A model generated the notes under the pieces. It ran no database searches, was not told the DNA's origin, and saw only the letters and a list, made by a program, of their open reading frames with translations. A stretch of DNA of 64,000 nucleotides from Planosporangium thailandense (lineage in GTDB: Bacteria > Actinomycetota > Actinomycetes > Mycobacteriales > Micromonosporaceae): the NCBI RefSeq assembly GCF_011947195.1, contig NZ_JAATVY010000005.1, positions 226,521 through 290,520 of the forward strand, read 5' to 3'. Both the position numbers and the translations under genes were made by a program. Of the stretch, positions 35,318-45,644 are shown piece after piece. How positions within the stretch are numbered: position 1 is the first letter of the stretch; every line of letters starts with the position of its first letter.

Positions 35318-36706
35318 TTGCCGGGCTGGGAAGCCATCGTCGACCTCGACCGGACGCGACCGCGCCTCGGCGAGCAGGTGACGTGCGCGCTGCGGGCGGC
35401 CATCTCGGCGGGACGGCTGACGCCCGGAACGCGGCTGCCGTCCACCCGTGACCTGGCAGCCGACCTGGGCCTGTCGCGGGGCGTCGTGGTCGGCGCGTAC
35501 GAGCAGCTCGTCGCGGAAGGCTGGCTGGTGGGCCGGCGCGGCTCAGGCACCGTCGTGGCGAGCGCGGTCGCGCCGGCCGTCACCGAACCGCAGGGGCGCG
35601 ACGGCGGTCGCCCCGCCGTCGCGCCGCTGCGTCCGGGCGTACCCGATCTCGGCATGTTCCCGCGCGCGGTGTGGCGGCGGGCGTACGAGCGGGCGCTGGC
35701 CGGCGCGCTGGACGCCGATCTCGACTACGGCGACCCGGCCGGATCGTCCCGGCTGCGCCGTGCGCTGGCCGCCTACCTGGGCCGGGTACGGGCCGCGCAG
35801 GTCGACCCGGCCGGGCTCTGCGTGACGACCGGGGCGGCGCAGGCTGTCACCCTGCTCGCCAGCGTGTTGCGGGCGGCCGGGGCGACGCGGGTCGCGGTGG
35901 AGGACCCGGGCCCCGCGTCAGCCCGTGACCTGCTGGTGAGCCACGGGCTGCGGCCGGTACCCGTACCCGTCGATCCTGGTGGGCTGGACGTCGCCGCGCT
36001 GGCCCGGTCGCGTGCCACGGCGGTGCTCGTCACGCCGGCTCACCAGTTCCCGACCGGGGTCGTGCTGGCGCCCGACCGGCGCGCGGCGCTCGTGGCGTGG
36101 GCGCGGCACACGGGCGGGCTCGTCGTGGAGGACGACTACGACGCCGAGTTCCGGTACGACCGCGACCCGGTGGGCTGTCTGCAGGGGCTGGCCCCGGACG
36201 TGGTCGCGCTCGTCGGGTCGGTCAGCAAGGCGCTCGCTCCCGCCCTGCGGATCGGCTGGCTGGCCGTGCCCCCGGCGTTCCGCGACGCCGTCACCGCGGC
36301 GAAGTTCGCAGCCGACCTCGGCGGGCCGGTCCTCGACCAGCTCGCCTTCGCCGAACTGCTGGCCTCCGGCGGGTACGACCGGCATCTGCGGCGGGCGCGC
36401 CGGTCCCACCGGCAGCGTCGCGACGCCCTCGTGGCCGCGCTGCGCCGGGACCTGCCGCAGGCCCGGATCTCCGGGGTGGCGGCCGGACTTCATCTGGTCG
36501 TGGAGCTACCGGCCGGCGTGGACGACGTCGCGGTCGCCGAGCGGGCGCGCGACGCGGGGCTGGGTCCGACCGCGCTGTCGCGACTGCGGCTGCGCGGGGG
36601 CGGCCGACCGGGCCTGGTGCTCGGGTACGCCGCGCACACTCCACAGGAGCTGGACCGGGCGGTACGGGTCCTGGCGCGACTGGTCGAGCGTGAACCGGGG
36701 CGCTAG
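35318..36706 (+). CDS. MocR/PdxR-type GntR regulator with aminotransferase-like domain
   Basis: 462 residues from TTG 35318 (CGGAGGA upstream). Winged helix at about 15-80: LRAAISAGRLTPGTRLPSTR and LAADLGLSRGVVVGAYEQL. Residues 105-460 follow the fold type I aminotransferase pattern, with the PLP region VVEDDYDAEFRYDRDP and the Schiff-base lysine in GSVSKALAPALRIGWL. Such proteins sense PLP or an amino-PLP adduct and control vitamin B6, GABA or taurine genes. The neighbouring divergent permease and shared operator suggest that it controls export. Confidence 0.93.
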   Translation: MPGWEAIVDLDRTRPRLGEQVTCALRAAISAGRLTPGTRLPSTRDLAADLGLSRGVVVGAYEQLVAEGWLVGRRGSGTVVASAVAPAVTEPQGRDGGRPAVAPLRPGVPDLGMFPRAVWRRAYERALAGALDADLDYGDPAGSSRLRRALAAYLGRVRAAQVDPAGLCVTTGAAQAVTLLASVLRAAGATRVAVEDPGPASARDLLVSHGLRPVPVPVDPGGLDVAALARSRATAVLVTPAHQFPTGVVLAPDRRAALVAWARHTGGLVVEDDYDAEFRYDRDPVGCLQGLAPDVVALVGSVSKALAPALRIGWLAVPPAFRDAVTAAKFAADLGGPVLDQLAFAELLASGGYDRHLRRARRSHRQRRDALVAALRRDLPQARISGVAAGLHLVVELPAGVDDVAVAERARDAGLGPTALSRLRLRGGGRPGLVLGYAAHTPQELDRAVRVLARLVEREPGR

Positions 36707-36743
36707 GTGGTCGCCGGTCCGGCCCCGCGGGTAGGTTGCTCGC

Positions 36744-38351
36744 ATGCCGCAGGACTTCGTGCCGCTTGCCGAACTCATCGTCGATGCCGTCCTCGAAACC
36801 AGCCCCGCGCTGGCCGCGTTCGCCGGCGACCACCGCTTCGACGACCGGCTGCCCGACTACTCGCCGGAGGCTGTCGCCGGTGACGTCGCGATGCTGCGGG
36901 ACGCCTCGTCGGCGCTGTCGCAGGTCGACGTCGACACGCTCGAACCCGAGGACCAGGTGGACCACGCGGTGCTGCTGGCGCGGGTCGAGCGGTCGCTGTT
37001 CGAGCTGACCGAGGTACGCGAGCACGAGTGGAACCCGCTCGCGCACAACCCGGGCTCCCTGCTGTACGGGCTGATCGCCCGGCCGTTCGCGCCGGCCGAG
37101 CAGCGGCTGATGTCGATCGCGTCCCGGCTGTCGGCGATCCCGGACGCGCTCGCGACGGCCCGCTCGGTGCTCACCGACTGCCCGCGCATCCACCTCGAGA
37201 CCGCCGTCGGCCAGTTCTCCGGCACGGCGGCGCTGGTCCGCGACGAGCTGCCCGCCCTGATGGCCGAGGCGCCGGCGCTCACCGGCACGATCGAACCGCT
37301 GCGGCAGCGCGCGATCGCGGCGCTCGGCGAGTTCGTCACCTGGCTGTGCGACCGGGCCGCCGAGGCCGGCGACGGCGGCCGGGATCCGCGGCTGGGCCGG
37401 CGGCTGTGGGAGGCGCGGCTGTGGCACGCGCTCGACACGGAGCTGTCGGCCGCGGAGATCCTCTCGCGGGCGCGGGCCAACGTCGAGCGGGTCACCGGGG
37501 AGCTGCGCGAGCTGGCAGCCGAGATCACCGGCGGGAGTGACATCCGGGTCGCGCTCGATCAGCTCGCCGCCGAGCACCCCGACAACACCACGATCGTGGA
37601 TCTGGCGAAGGTGACGCTGGGGGAGGCGACGGAGTTCGTCGGCCGGCACGAGCTGGTCACCCTCATCGACGATCCGTGTCTGATCATGGAGATGCCCGAG
37701 TTCGCCCGCGGCATCGCCGTCGCGTACTGCGACCCGCCCGGTCCGCTGGAGACCGGCGACCTGCCGACGTTCTACTGCATCGCGCCGACGCCGGCCAACT
37801 GGTCCGCCGAGCGGGTGGAGTCGTTCTACCGCGAGTACAACAACCACATGATCCGCAATCTGAGCGTGCACGAGGCGATGCCGGGGCACTTCCTCCAGCT
37901 CGCCCACTCGCGCCGGTTCCGCGGCTCGACACGGGCCCGCGCGCTGGGCTTTTCCGGCCCGTTCGTGGAGGGCTGGGCGGTGTACGCCGAGGAGCTCATG
38001 GTCTCCTGCGGGTTCGGTGGCGCGCCGGTACGGGCCCAGCAGCTCAAGATGCAGCTGCGCATGAGCATCAACGCGATCCTCGACCAGCTCGTGCACTGCG
38101 AGGGGATGACCGAGGCCGACGCGATGGCGATGATGCGCGACGAGGGCTTCCAGGAGGAGGGCGAGGCGGCCGGCAAGTGGCGTCGGGCGCTGCTCACCTC
38201 GACCCAGCTGTCGACCTACTTCGTGGGGTACACCGAGGTCTCGGCGATCGCGAAGGAGCGTCCGGCCGGCGTCTCCGTACGGGACTGGCACGACCGGATG
38301 CTGGCCCACGGCTCGCCGGCGCCCCGCCACGTACGCGCGCTGCTGGGCTGA
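36744..38351 (+). CDS. DUF885 family protein (putative metallocarboxypeptidase-like)
   Basis: 535 residues from ATG 36744. Mostly helical, with the DUF885 signature NLSVHEAMPGHFLQLAHSRR (a HExxPGH-like zinc motif near residue 380) and the downstream glutamate segment FVEGWAVYAEELM. These features support a metallopeptidase fold, but few members have been characterised. No signal peptide, so cytoplasmic. It ends 3 bases before the convergent lipoprotein gene with no visible hairpin between them. The gene is an insertion relative to the mfd-eno order known from mycobacteria, as is the exporter/MocR pair before it. Confidence 0.9.
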   Translation: MPQDFVPLAELIVDAVLETSPALAAFAGDHRFDDRLPDYSPEAVAGDVAMLRDASSALSQVDVDTLEPEDQVDHAVLLARVERSLFELTEVREHEWNPLAHNPGSLLYGLIARPFAPAEQRLMSIASRLSAIPDALATARSVLTDCPRIHLETAVGQFSGTAALVRDELPALMAEAPALTGTIEPLRQRAIAALGEFVTWLCDRAAEAGDGGRDPRLGRRLWEARLWHALDTELSAAEILSRARANVERVTGELRELAAEITGGSDIRVALDQLAAEHPDNTTIVDLAKVTLGEATEFVGRHELVTLIDDPCLIMEMPEFARGIAVAYCDPPGPLETGDLPTFYCIAPTPANWSAERVESFYREYNNHMIRNLSVHEAMPGHFLQLAHSRRFRGSTRARALGFSGPFVEGWAVYAEELMVSCGFGGAPVRAQQLKMQLRMSINAILDQLVHCEGMTEADAMAMMRDEGFQEEGEAAGKWRRALLTSTQLSTYFVGYTEVSAIAKERPAGVSVRDWHDRMLAHGSPAPRHVRALLG

Positions 38352-38354
38352 ACG

Positions 38355-39083
38355 CTACGAGCGCTTCGTGCGCTGGTCGACGATCTGGGCGCCGGCCGGC
38401 GGGGTGAACGCGTCGTCGGCGATCGTCGTGGCGTAGCGGGTGAGCGAGATGTCCACGGACGCGCCGTCGACGACGCCGTTGAACGAGCCGAGTACGCCGT
38501 CCGACGTGATGCAGGCGTCGAACGCAGAGGCGGGCGCGTTCTCCACCCCGGAGACCTCGACGCAGGTCGCGTGCTCACCGGCGAGCGTGGTGTCGTGCTG
38601 CTTGATCACGGTGTTCGACGACAGCGACGCGGCGGTGAGGAGGTTGACGACGAGGGTGGGCGGCACCATGCCCCGGTTGCGCAGCACGTTCACCAGCGTC
38701 GTCGTGGCGTCCGAGCCGCCGGGCGGCGGCGCGGTCAGGGTGCACGTGGTCGTACCGCCGGCGGTCTGGCAGTCCATGGTCGCCTCGCGCGTCGTCGCGT
38801 ACTTGCCGGCGGGGTAGATGTAGGCCGTCCGCATGGGGGACTGCGCCTGGACGATCGTGGCCTGCCCCCCGCCGGGCAACTGGTAGTCGGCGGTGTAACT
38901 GAGCTCGCTGGCGTGGTCGAGCCGGCTCGCCAGTTCGTTGACCAGATGGGCGCGGTCGATCACCTGCTGCGCGTCGCCGATCGAGGCGCATCCCGTCAGC
39001 CCGCCGAGCGCCGTCGCGAGCAGCGCGGCCACGGCGCGTCGGCGGTGGTGGCGGGCGGTGGACCGGGGACGCGCGTGACGCAT
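38355..39083 (-). CDS. LppX/LprG-like lipoprotein
   Basis: 242 residues from ATG 39083. Arg-rich N-terminus, then hydrophobic signal VAALLATALGGLTGC with lipobox LTGC. The mature part has the length and beta-strand pattern of actinobacterial LppX/LprAFG lipoproteins (INAPASAF-like region: ENAPASAFDACITSDGVLGS), which bind lipids at the cell surface. Two cysteine pairs may form disulfides (CQTAGGTTTC and ATCVEVSG...FDACI). Assignment to the family is by pattern only. It is divergent from eno across about 220 bases and convergent with the DUF885 gene. Confidence 0.68.
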   Translation of the reverse strand: MRHARPRSTARHHRRRAVAALLATALGGLTGCASIGDAQQVIDRAHLVNELASRLDHASELSYTADYQLPGGGQATIVQAQSPMRTAYIYPAGKYATTREATMDCQTAGGTTTCTLTAPPPGGSDATTTLVNVLRNRGMVPPTLVVNLLTAASLSSNTVIKQHDTTLAGEHATCVEVSGVENAPASAFDACITSDGVLGSFNGVVDGASVDISLTRYATTIADDAFTPPAGAQIVDQRTKRS

Positions 39084-39284
39084 GCGCCATAGCCTCGCCC
39101 TTAACGTCGAGTAAACGCAAACCCCTTCCTGTTCGCCGGTGCGGTTTGGCGTCGACCGGGCGGGAAAGTGTGACCGGCGGCACATCGGTTGAGATCACCG
39201 AGGCGCGTGAGCCAGCTCGCGGGAGCGTCGATAGGCTGCCGGTGTACATGTGCCGCATCGGCGCGGCTCTGGCGTTCTCGATAA

Positions 39285-40586
<1,302 letters not shown>

Positions 40587-40595
40587 TTTCTCCGC

Positions 40596-40645
40596 CGATC
40601 TTGGACACGTGGCGGGGCTATAGGCCCGCCACGCGTCCAAGATCG
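40596..40645. repeat. Intergenic palindrome, family A copy 2, behind eno
   Basis: 21-bp arms (40596-40616 with 40625-40645), one mismatch, loop GCTATAGG. Left arm starts CGATCTTGGACACGTGGCGG. Confidence 0.9.
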
Positions 40646-40671
40646 CGGAAGTGGCCGAGGGGAGGGCGCGC

Positions 40672-41352
40672 ATGCCACAGCGGCGAACGCCGAGCGGGCA
40701 GGGGCCCGGTGCCCGCGGTGGCCGGGACCTCCGCGGCGGCCGGCGGACCGGCGCGCGATCGGTCGGCCGTGACGCGGGTACCCGCGTCGAGTCGGCGCGC
40801 TCCAGCGGCCTGCGCGGCTCCGTCCGCACCGGAGCCGTCCGCACGACGGCGTCACGGGTGGGCGGAGCGGACGGCGTCCGTTCGAGCAGCCGACCGGCCG
40901 CGGCGCGCCGCGCTGCCGGCGGCGGTGTCGCCAAGCGCACCCGGGCGCCCCAGCCGCGCCGGCTGACCGGCCGGGCCGCCGTGCTGTGCATGGTGCTGAT
41001 CGGGCTGCTGCTGGCGTACGCGTACCCGGTGCGGGTCTACCTCTCCCAGCAGAGCGAGATCGACCAGTTGGAGAGCAGGCAGGCCGCGCAGCGAGCGCGG
41101 ATCGCCGACCTCAGCGGCCGGCTGGAAAAGTGGAACGACGACGAGTACGTCAAGGCGCAGGCGCGCGGGCGGCTGCTGTTCACCATGCCCGGCGAGAAGC
41201 CGCTGTTGGTGATCGACAAGTCCCAGCCGCAGGACAACAAGCCCGGCAAGGTCGGGGCGGTGGAGACGCCGGCCGACGGGGGCGCTGACGCCGGCCCCTG
41301 GTACGGCAAGCTCTGGTCCAGTGTCCGCGCCGCCGATCAGGGAGCACGCTAG
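40672..41352 (+). CDS. FtsB/DivIC-type septum protein
   Basis: 226 residues from ATG 40672 (GAGGGGAGGG upstream). A long basic, disordered cytoplasmic N-terminus (residues 1-100, Arg/Gly/Ala-rich) is followed by one membrane helix (AAVLCMVLIGLLLAYAYPV, about 104-122) and a short extracytoplasmic coiled coil (QQSEIDQLESRQAAQRARIA) with DDEYVKAQARGRL, the DivIC/FtsB hallmark. This protein scaffolds the FtsQ-L-B divisome complex. Position after eno is conserved in actinobacteria. DUF501 follows immediately (start codon adjoins the stop). Confidence 0.9.
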   Translation: MPQRRTPSGQGPGARGGRDLRGGRRTGARSVGRDAGTRVESARSSGLRGSVRTGAVRTTASRVGGADGVRSSSRPAAARRAAGGGVAKRTRAPQPRRLTGRAAVLCMVLIGLLLAYAYPVRVYLSQQSEIDQLESRQAAQRARIADLSGRLEKWNDDEYVKAQARGRLLFTMPGEKPLLVIDKSQPQDNKPGKVGAVETPADGGADAGPWYGKLWSSVRAADQGAR

Positions 41353-41877
41353 TTGGTTGATCAGGAGGCGGTCGGCCCGCCCACCCGAGAGCCGGTCACC
41401 GATACCGACCTCGCCGTCGTCGCCGCACAGCTCGGCCGGGTGCCGCGCGGCACCCGGTTCGTGGCGCACCGCTGCCCGTGCGGCCTGCCGGACGTCGTCG
41501 AGACGACGCCCCGGCTGCCCGACGGCACCCCGTTCCCCACGCTGTTCTACCTGACCTGCCCGCGCGCGGTGGCCGAGTGCAGCCGGTTGGAGTCGGCCGG
41601 GGTCATGAAGGAGATGACCCAGCGCCTGGCCGACGACCCGGAGCTCGCGGAGCGCTACCGCGCCGCCCACGACGACTATCTGACCCGGCGCGAGGCGGTC
41701 GGCCACGTGCCGGAGATCGCGGGTACGTCCGCGGGCGGCATGCCCGGCCGGGTCAAGTGCCTCCACGTCCACCTCGCGCACCGGCTCGCGGTCGGGCCGG
41801 GTGTGAATCCGATCGGCGACGAGACGCTCGCCCTGGCCGCCGAGTGGTGGGCTGCCGGACCCTGCGTCGCGGGATAG
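41353..41877 (+). CDS. DUF501 family protein
   Basis: 174 residues, starting with TTG 41353 directly after the FtsB-like stop; GGGAGCA lies about 10 bases upstream. Conserved features are the HRCPCGLPDVVETTPRL and FPTLFYLTCP segments, with cysteines that could bind a metal, and VKCLHVHLAHRLAVGPGVNP, whose Cys and His residues are near-invariant in the family. No membrane segment. The function is unknown although the gene is almost always found between ftsB-like and ppx in actinobacteria (Rv1025 in M. tuberculosis). Confidence 0.93.
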   Translation: MVDQEAVGPPTREPVTDTDLAVVAAQLGRVPRGTRFVAHRCPCGLPDVVETTPRLPDGTPFPTLFYLTCPRAVAECSRLESAGVMKEMTQRLADDPELAERYRAAHDDYLTRREAVGHVPEIAGTSAGGMPGRVKCLHVHLAHRLAVGPGVNPIGDETLALAAEWWAAGPCVAG

Positions 41878-41879
41878 CC

Positions 41880-42395
41880 TTGCCGACCGTGGAGGTCATA
41901 ATCCGACGGGCACGGCCCCGTGACGTACGCGAGATCCAACGCCTGATCGAGACGTACGCCGACGACCGGATCCTGCTGTCCAAGGCGCCCGTGGCGCTCT
42001 ACGAGGACGTACAGGAGTTCTGGGTGGCGGAGCGCACGTCCGACGGGCGGGTGGTCGGCTCCGGCGCCCTGCACGTGCTGTGGGAAGACCTCGCGGAGGT
42101 ACGCACGGTCGCGGTCGACCCGTCGTGCCGCGGGCAGAAGATCGGCCACCGGATCGTGTCGGAGCTGCTCGCGGTGGCGCGGGAGTTGGACGTGGCTCGG
42201 GTCTTCGTGCTGACGTTCCAGACCGAGTTCTTCGCCTCCTTCGGCTTCCAGCCGATCGACGGCACCCCGGTGTCGCCGACGGTGTACGAGGAGCTGCTGC
42301 GCTCGTACGACGAAGGCGTCGCCGAGTTCCTCGACCTCGAGCGGGTCAAGCCGAACACGCTCGGCAACACGAGGATGCTGCTGCACCTGCGCTGA
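41880..42395 (+). CDS. GNAT acetyltransferase, ArgA-like amino-acid N-acetyltransferase
   Basis: 171 residues from TTG 41880, two bases after the DUF501 stop and preceded by GGGATAG; GTG 41889 is the alternative. GNAT fold: IIRRARPRDVREIQRLIETY at the N-terminus, VGSGALHVLWEDLAEVRTVA, then the acetyl-CoA loop CRGQKIGHRI (R/Q-x-x-G-x-G/A) and VFVLTFQTEFFASFGFQPI. The last stretch matches short actinobacterial N-acetylglutamate synthases (compare Rv2747), the first step of arginine synthesis. No arginine genes are near, so the substrate is inferred. Confidence 0.82.
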   Translation: MPTVEVIIRRARPRDVREIQRLIETYADDRILLSKAPVALYEDVQEFWVAERTSDGRVVGSGALHVLWEDLAEVRTVAVDPSCRGQKIGHRIVSELLAVARELDVARVFVLTFQTEFFASFGFQPIDGTPVSPTVYEELLRSYDEGVAEFLDLERVKPNTLGNTRMLLHLR

Positions 42396-42420
42396 CGGCG
42401 ACCTGGGTAGGGTTGGCCGC

Positions 42421-43335
42421 GTGACGAGGGTGGCGGCGATCGACTGCGGTACCAACTCAATCCGGCTGCTGGTGGCGGACCTGGACGGCGGCGCGCTGAC
42501 CGACGTGGTCCGCCGCATGGAGATCGTTCGGCTCGGCCAGGGCGTCGACCGTACGGGCCGGCTGGCCCCTGAGGCGATCGAGCGCACCCGGGTGGCGCTG
42601 GCCGACTACGCGGCTCAGATCAAGGAACTGGGCGCGGAGCGGGTACGGATGGTGGCCACGAGCGCCACCCGCGACGCGGCCAACGCCGCCGACTTCCGGG
42701 CCATGGTGGTCGGCACGCTGGGCGTCGCGCCGGAGGTCGTCAGCGGCGACGAGGAGGCCCGGCTGTCGTTCACCGGCGCCGTCCGTGGCCTGCCGGCGGA
42801 CCTCGCGAAGCCGTACCTGGTGGTGGACATCGGGGGCGGCTCCACGGAGTTTGTCCGCGGTGCCGTCGACGTGGACGCCGCGATCAGCGTGGACATCGGG
42901 TGCGTGCGGATGACCGAGCGGCACCTGCACGGCGACCCGCCCACGCCGGACGAGGTCGCCGCGGCCGAGGCCGACATCGCCGCCGCGGTCGACCGGGCGC
43001 TGGAGGCGGTCAAGGGCCACGACGCGGGTACGCTCGTCGGCCTCGCGGGATCGGTCACCACGGTGGTCGCGATCGCGCTGGGGCTGACCGGGTACGACCC
43101 GCAAGCGATCCACCACGCCCGGATCGGGTACGCCGACGTGGCGAAGGTGAGCGCGGACCTGCTGGCGGCCACGCGTGAGCAGCGGCTGGCGATCCCGGTG
43201 ATGCACCCGGGCCGGGCCGACGTGATCGGGGCCGGGGCGCTCATCCTCCGCGTCATCATGCAGCGGGCCGGCGTCGACGCGGTCGTCGCCAGCGAGCACG
43301 ACATCCTGGACGGCATCGCGTACAGCCTGGGGTGA
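42421..43335 (+). CDS. ppx: Ppx/GppA exopolyphosphatase family protein
   Basis: 304 residues from GTG 42421. The ASKHA ATPase core is visible: phosphate-1 loop AIDCGTNSIRLLVADLDGG, EARLSFTGAVRGL, phosphate-2 loop VVDIGGGSTEFVRG and adenosine region LVGLAGSVTTVVAIALG. It is the short form (about 300 residues) without the C-terminal HD domain. Such proteins in actinobacteria (Rv0496, Rv1026) hydrolyse short polyphosphate and may influence (p)ppGpp. Last gene of the eno-ppx block; the next palindrome (family C) starts 66 bases past the stop. Confidence 0.94.
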   Translation: MTRVAAIDCGTNSIRLLVADLDGGALTDVVRRMEIVRLGQGVDRTGRLAPEAIERTRVALADYAAQIKELGAERVRMVATSATRDAANAADFRAMVVGTLGVAPEVVSGDEEARLSFTGAVRGLPADLAKPYLVVDIGGGSTEFVRGAVDVDAAISVDIGCVRMTERHLHGDPPTPDEVAAAEADIAAAVDRALEAVKGHDAGTLVGLAGSVTTVVAIALGLTGYDPQAIHHARIGYADVAKVSADLLAATREQRLAIPVMHPGRADVIGAGALILRVIMQRAGVDAVVASEHDILDGIAYSLG

Positions 43336-43400
43336 CGCGCCGCTCCCCGCCCGCCGCGCTCGCCGCGGCGCTCCGTCGCCCGCCGCGCCCGCCGCGCTCC

Positions 43401-43478
43401 AAGATCCGCGCAATGTGTGCAACATTGCTGCCTCCCGGCGTGGGATAGCAGCAATGTTGCACAAGTTGCGGGGATCTT
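43401..43478. repeat. Intergenic palindrome, family C copy 1
   Basis: 31-base arms (43401-43431 with 43448-43478), 28 paired, 16-base loop. Outer ends read AAGATCCGCGCAA inward. Related to the copy at 51912-51993. Confidence 0.88.
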
Positions 43479-43526
43479 CGGATACTGTGCCGTCCGTCGA
43501 TGCGCACCGACGCTGGAGGACCCGCC

Positions 43527-44042
43527 GTGGCCGATGAGGTGACCCCGCCGGAGGCGGTCGAGCCGCCGGAGGCGGCAGTTCAGCCCGAGCCGTTCGAGCC
43601 GGCCGGCGCGGAGCCTCCCGAGCCGTCGGAGCCTCCCGAGCCGGCCGGCGCGGAGCCGCCTGTCGTCGCCGCGGAGGCACGGAAGCGCTGGACGCCGCGC
43701 CGTACGTTCGCCGCCGTCGGGTGGGCCGTGACCGCCGCTGTCGTCATAGCCGCGGTGGTGGCGGCCGTCGCCATCGTGACGGGTAACCACGGCGGTGGTC
43801 GGTCACTTCGCGCGAAGGCGGGCGATTGCCTCTCCGGCGACAGTGATCATGATCTCAGGTTCGTCCAGTGTGACGACCCGGCCGTCAAGTGGACCGTCGT
43901 CAGTGTCGTCGATGGCCAGAGCCAGCGGGATTCGCGGCAGAAGTCCTGCCAGCGCTGGCCGGAGGCGCAGGCGTCCTACTGGGAGAGCCGCAACGCCCAA
44001 AACGGATTTGTCCTATGTCTACGGCCGGTGACGCCAGGCTGA
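43527..44042 (+). CDS. LppU/SCO3897-like membrane-anchored protein
   Basis: 171 residues from GTG 43527 (CTGGAGGA upstream). Residues 1-55 are a Pro/Glu/Ala repeat (EPPEPSEPPEPAGAEPP), probably cytoplasmic; one membrane helix follows (VTAAVVIAAVVAAVAIV, about 75-92); then a small extracytoplasmic domain with AKAGDCLSGDSDHDLRFVQC and four cysteines ending VLCLRPVTPG. The AGDCL...C...C...C pattern is that of the LppU/SCO3897 family of unknown role. It is preceded by a family C palindrome and is probably transcribed alone. Confidence 0.78.
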   Translation: MADEVTPPEAVEPPEAAVQPEPFEPAGAEPPEPSEPPEPAGAEPPVVAAEARKRWTPRRTFAAVGWAVTAAVVIAAVVAAVAIVTGNHGGGRSLRAKAGDCLSGDSDHDLRFVQCDDPAVKWTVVSVVDGQSQRDSRQKSCQRWPEAQASYWESRNAQNGFVLCLRPVTPG

Positions 44043-44176
44043 GCCGTTCCGACGGTGAATTTAGGGTGTACCCCACGTCACGGTCGGCTTTCGCTCCTGC
44101 CTGCGCCATGGTTGGCTACCCGCACAACACCCCCTGGCTCTACAGCCAACGAAGACTGACTGACAGGAGGCGGCCG

Positions 44177-44860
44177 GTGGGCGAGATGGTCAGCTACCCC
44201 GACAACGGTGGGACGAGTGAGGGTTATCTGGCGCTGCCCTCCAGCGGCAGCGGGCCGGCCGTGATCGTCGTTCAGGAGTGGTGGGGTCTCGTGCCCCACA
44301 TCACGTCGCTCGCCGACCGTTTCGCCGAGGCCGGCTTCGTCGCCCTGGCGCCCGACCTGTACCACGGCGCCCAGACGACCGAGCCGGACGAGGCGGGCAA
44401 GCTGATGATGGGCCTGGCGATGGACCAGGCGGCCAAGGACATCGGGGGCGCCGCGGCCTACCTGGCCGGCCGGGACGAGGTCACCGGCCGGATCGGCTGC
44501 GTCGGCTTCTGCATGGGCGGCAGCCTCGCCCTCTGGTCGGCCACGCTGTCCGAGCACGTGGTCGCGACGGTCGGCTTCTACCCGCCCGTGCCCTGGGAGC
44601 GGATGAGCCCACAGTGGTCCAACTACACCGGCAAGGCCGCGTTGATCCACGCCTCGGAGGAGGACGGCACCTGCGCGGCGCCCGGCGTACAGCAGGCCAT
44701 CCGGCTGATCTCGGCGGCCGGTGGCGAGGTCGTCTGCTACGACTACCCCGGCACCCATCACGCGTTCTTCAACGACGACCGGCCCGAGGTGTACGACCGG
44801 GAGGCGTCGGCCCTCGCGTGGGCCCGGACCCTCGAGTTCCTGCGTACCCGACTTGGCTGA
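44177..44860 (+). CDS. Dienelactone hydrolase family protein
   Basis: 227 residues from GTG 44177 (AGGAGG, 6-base spacing); ATG 44186 is an internal alternative. Alpha/beta-hydrolase with a cysteine nucleophile in [15 protein letters not shown], the conserved glutamate in VVQEWWGL and the histidine in [14 protein letters not shown]. This is the set found in dienelactone hydrolases, which open lactone rings in chlorocatechol breakdown; no catechol genes are nearby, so it may be a general esterase. It overlaps the next gene by 8 bases. Confidence 0.92.
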   Translation: MGEMVSYPDNGGTSEGYLALPSSGSGPAVIVVQEWWGLVPHITSLADRFAEAGFVALAPDLYHGAQTTEPDEAGKLMMGLAMDQAAKDIGGAAAYLAGRDEVTGRIGCVGFCMGGSLALWSATLSEHVVATVGFYPPVPWERMSPQWSNYTGKAALIHASEEDGTCAAPGVQQAIRLISAAGGEVVCYDYPGTHHAFFNDDRPEVYDREASALAWARTLEFLRTRLG

Positions 44861-45629
44861 GCCGGTAACGCCGCCGGAGCGGGCCGGCCGGATCACGCGG
44901 GACGCGCCGGACTATCCGGCGCGGGTCGCGCCCGCCATCGCCGACCTGTCGCGGTTGGACGGCGTGATCTCCGAGTGCCGGGCGTGTCCACGCCTGGTCG
45001 CGTGGCGTGAGGAGGTCGCCACCACCAAGCGCGCGGCCTTCCGGCACCAGGAGTACTGGGGCCGACCGGTGCCCGGCTTCGGGGCGGTCGACGCGGAGAT
45101 CGGCCTCCTCGGGCTGGCGCCGGCCGCGCACGGCGGTAACCGGACCGGCCGCATCTTCACCGGTGACCGCTCCGGTGACGTGCTCTTCGCGGCGCTGCAC
45201 CGCGCCGGCCTGGCCAACCAGCCCACGAGCGTCAGCCGCGACGACGGCCTGCAGCTTGCGCACACGCGCGTCTTCTCGGCCGTACGCTGCGCGCCGCCGG
45301 ACAACAAGCCGACGCCGGCCGAGCGCGACACCTGCGCCCCGTGGCTGCACCGCGAGCTGGAACTGATCCGCCCCACGTTGCGCGTCGTCGTCGCGCTCGG
45401 CGGATTCGCCTGGTCGGCGTTCTGGCCGGCGCTCCGCGCGGTCTACGGGATGAAGCCGCCTACGCCCCGTCCGGCGTTCGGTCACGGTACGCTCTGGCGC
45501 GGACCCGCGGGCGTGCCCGCGCTTCTCGGCTGTTACCACGTCAGCCAACAGAACACCTTTACGGGCCGGCTCACGCCCGCGATGCTGGACGACGTGTTCG
45601 CCCGCGCGAAGGATCTCGCCGGGCTCTAG
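44853..45629 (+). CDS. Family 5 uracil-DNA glycosylase (UdgB type)
   Basis: 258 residues from TTG 44853, overlapping the dienelactone hydrolase gene; no good ribosome site is visible, so coupling is likely. Iron-sulfur cysteines appear in [10 protein letters not shown] and later in [20 protein letters not shown]. The active-site motif [20 protein letters not shown] matches family 5 enzymes (UdgB, Rv1259 in M. tuberculosis), which lack the catalytic Asp/Asn of other families, and [19 protein letters not shown] is motif 2. It removes uracil and deaminated bases from double-stranded DNA. Confidence 0.93.
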   Translation: MAEPVTPPERAGRITRDAPDYPARVAPAIADLSRLDGVISECRACPRLVAWREEVATTKRAAFRHQEYWGRPVPGFGAVDAEIGLLGLAPAAHGGNRTGRIFTGDRSGDVLFAALHRAGLANQPTSVSRDDGLQLAHTRVFSAVRCAPPDNKPTPAERDTCAPWLHRELELIRPTLRVVVALGGFAWSAFWPALRAVYGMKPPTPRPAFGHGTLWRGPAGVPALLGCYHVSQQNTFTGRLTPAMLDDVFARAKDLAGL

Positions 45630-45644
45630 CCACTCGGGGACCCG

